Shown piece after piece: positions 63,005 through 64,000 of a stretch of DNA of 64,000 bases. Numbering within the stretch: position 1 is the stretch's first letter; the number at the start of each line of letters is the position of its first letter. The translations under genes and the position numbers were made by a program. Source of the stretch: Shinisaurus crocodilurus (lineage: Eukaryota > Chordata > Lepidosauria > Squamata > Shinisauridae); the NCBI GenBank assembly GCA_021292165.1, contig JAHFWL010001001.1, positions 806,001 through 870,000 of the forward strand. Direction: 5' to 3'. The notes below the pieces were generated by a model. The model was not told the origin of the DNA. It was given only the letters and a program-made list of their open reading frames with translations, and searched no databases.

Positions 63005-63062
63005 TCTTTCTTTATTTATTTGTACTATTTCTATACTGCTAAATATTAAGCAAAATCCAAAC
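63005..63062 (-). mobile_element. L2-type LINE 3' tail
   Basis: (TTTA)n followed by GTACTATTTCTATACTGCTA, the complement of the tail at 5850-5945. A GAGGATATTAAGCAAAATCC unit is tandemly duplicated just beyond (63043-63095). Confidence 0.5.
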
Positions 63063-63099
63063 CTGGAGGATATTAAGCAAAATCCGAACCTGGAGGATT

Positions 63100-63476
63100 G
63101 CGGGAATCCTATGCAGGGTGGAAGGAGCATGGTAGATACGGATTGACTTTGAGGCTGACTCACCTCACCCACTTGGAGTTTTGTGGCTCTGGGAGGGAGT
63201 GACTGGGGAAAGCCTCCCAACACCAGGATGGTGTAAAACTGAGGGGTTGTGATTTCACATGCAACGCCCCTCGGGGGTCAGATGACTCACCCTAAAACAC
63301 CTACCGGCAAGGGGCCAGTATAGTCGGGAACCTGCACTCGTTTCCCTCTGCAGATCTGTTATAAATGTGGCCCAGGTTTGTACCAAACTTGGTGTCTTGA
63401 CTCATTATTTCCACCCCCTTTTCCACTCGCAATCCAATTTCCCTCTGTGGTGTAGAGATGCTCTTTGTATCGTTAA
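63100..63476. other. Unique spacer, no gene seen
   Basis: No recognised repeat or gene. Confidence 0.3.
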
Positions 63477-63847
63477 CAGGGATGTATGGATTTTCTTAAA
63501 TCCATTATAACGGTGCTTCATGGATTGTCAGGTGTCTTTCGTTCCACCGTCTGCTCATTGACAGATTCAGTTTTTTTTAAAAAAAAACCAGAATTTTGTT
63601 CTATTTGCGCTAATTTGCATCAGCATTGACTCCTATTAGTGTTAATGCACACTTGCACACATGTGGTGATGCACATTAGTTAATGTGAATTCCTGCAAAT
63701 CCACCCCCAAAGTGGAAAAAAACGGTCTGCTAGTCCGTGGAATCTGCATGACTCAGAAAAAAAGCCAGTCCGCTGGAGAATCGGCAGGTGGGATTCGCAG
63801 AAATCCGAACTCAATCGGATCCAGTTCGGCTTTCTCCGACATCCCTG
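63477..63847. mobile_element. hAT-like element with CAGGGATGT...ACATCCCTG ends
   Basis: 371 bp. The first and last nine bases are perfect inverted repeats. The interior contains ATCCGAACTCAATCGGATCC and a T8/A9 inverted tract near 63570. The flanks do not match, so the target duplication has been lost or an end has moved. Confidence 0.5.
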
Positions 63848-64000
63848 AGGCTTGAGTGTTTAGCAGCTCAGTGTGAGTGCACCAGTTACCTTTTTCACGG
63901 GTCTGCTGAGTGTCTATTACCAGGGAGGATTGAAAATGAGAGAACAGAGAGCTGGACATGTTGATGTGGAAGGCTCCATTGTGACATAAATTGGTCACAA

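Overview
The window looks like nuclear DNA from a squamate reptile, most likely a lizard. The basis is its repeat content: CR1 and L2 retrotransposons with typical 3' ends, a reptile-type L1 3' end, CORE-SINE/MIR-like tRNA SINEs with an L2-type tail, 5S-rRNA-headed SINEs, many hAT-type non-autonomous transposons with 8-bp target duplications, and abundant microsatellites. No bacterial or organellar features are visible. The species is inferred from family resemblance recalled from memory, not from a database match.

I find no convincing host protein-coding exon. Open reading frames are short (about 200 codons at most), overlap repeats on both strands and lack splice context. The recognisable protein remnants belong to retrotransposons: CR1 ORF2 C-termini (6.4, 10.4, 24.2, 58.4 and 59.7 kb), L2 reverse-transcriptase C-termini (34.9, 43, 50.6 and 53 kb) and an L1 C-terminus (61.6 kb). 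No rRNA, tRNA, CRISPR array or operon is present. The window is best read as intergenic or intronic DNA of a gene-poor region.

Layout. 0-12 kb: unique AT-rich blocks (one at 0.5-1.0 kb looks like a conserved enhancer), fold-back elements, a hAT element interrupted by an LTR-like sequence (4.1-5.1 kb), CR1 3' ends and a CORE-SINE. 11.5-12.4 kb: an intact 917-bp hAT relative with a perfect 8-bp target duplication, followed at 13.2 kb by a hammerhead-ribozyme-like fold. 14-22 kb: mostly unique sequence with small elements and an old 5S-derived SINE. 22.3-23.4 kb: two nested hAT elements, each datable from its target duplications; the inner one has GAGTC-rich ends and recurs at 33.1-33.8 kb. 24-32 kb: CR1, hAT copies, fold-backs and LTR-like blocks. 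34-44 kb: L2 and 5S-CR1 SINE copies separated by enhancer-like unique blocks. 45-53 kb: a cluster of full-length CORE-SINEs, a 98% identical ~228-bp direct duplication and a split L2. 55-64 kb: the strongest enhancer-like block (58.6-59.4 kb), 5S-CR1 SINEs, a local duplication of a CR1 fragment with its flank, an L1 3' end and a terminal hAT-like element.

There is no gene pathway here. What works together is transposon biology: L1, CR1 and L2 LINEs could have supplied the machinery that mobilised SINEs sharing their tails, while hAT transposases mobilised short elements sharing their ends. Between them lie low-CpG, homeodomain-motif-rich unique blocks that may be regulatory DNA for a distant developmental gene.
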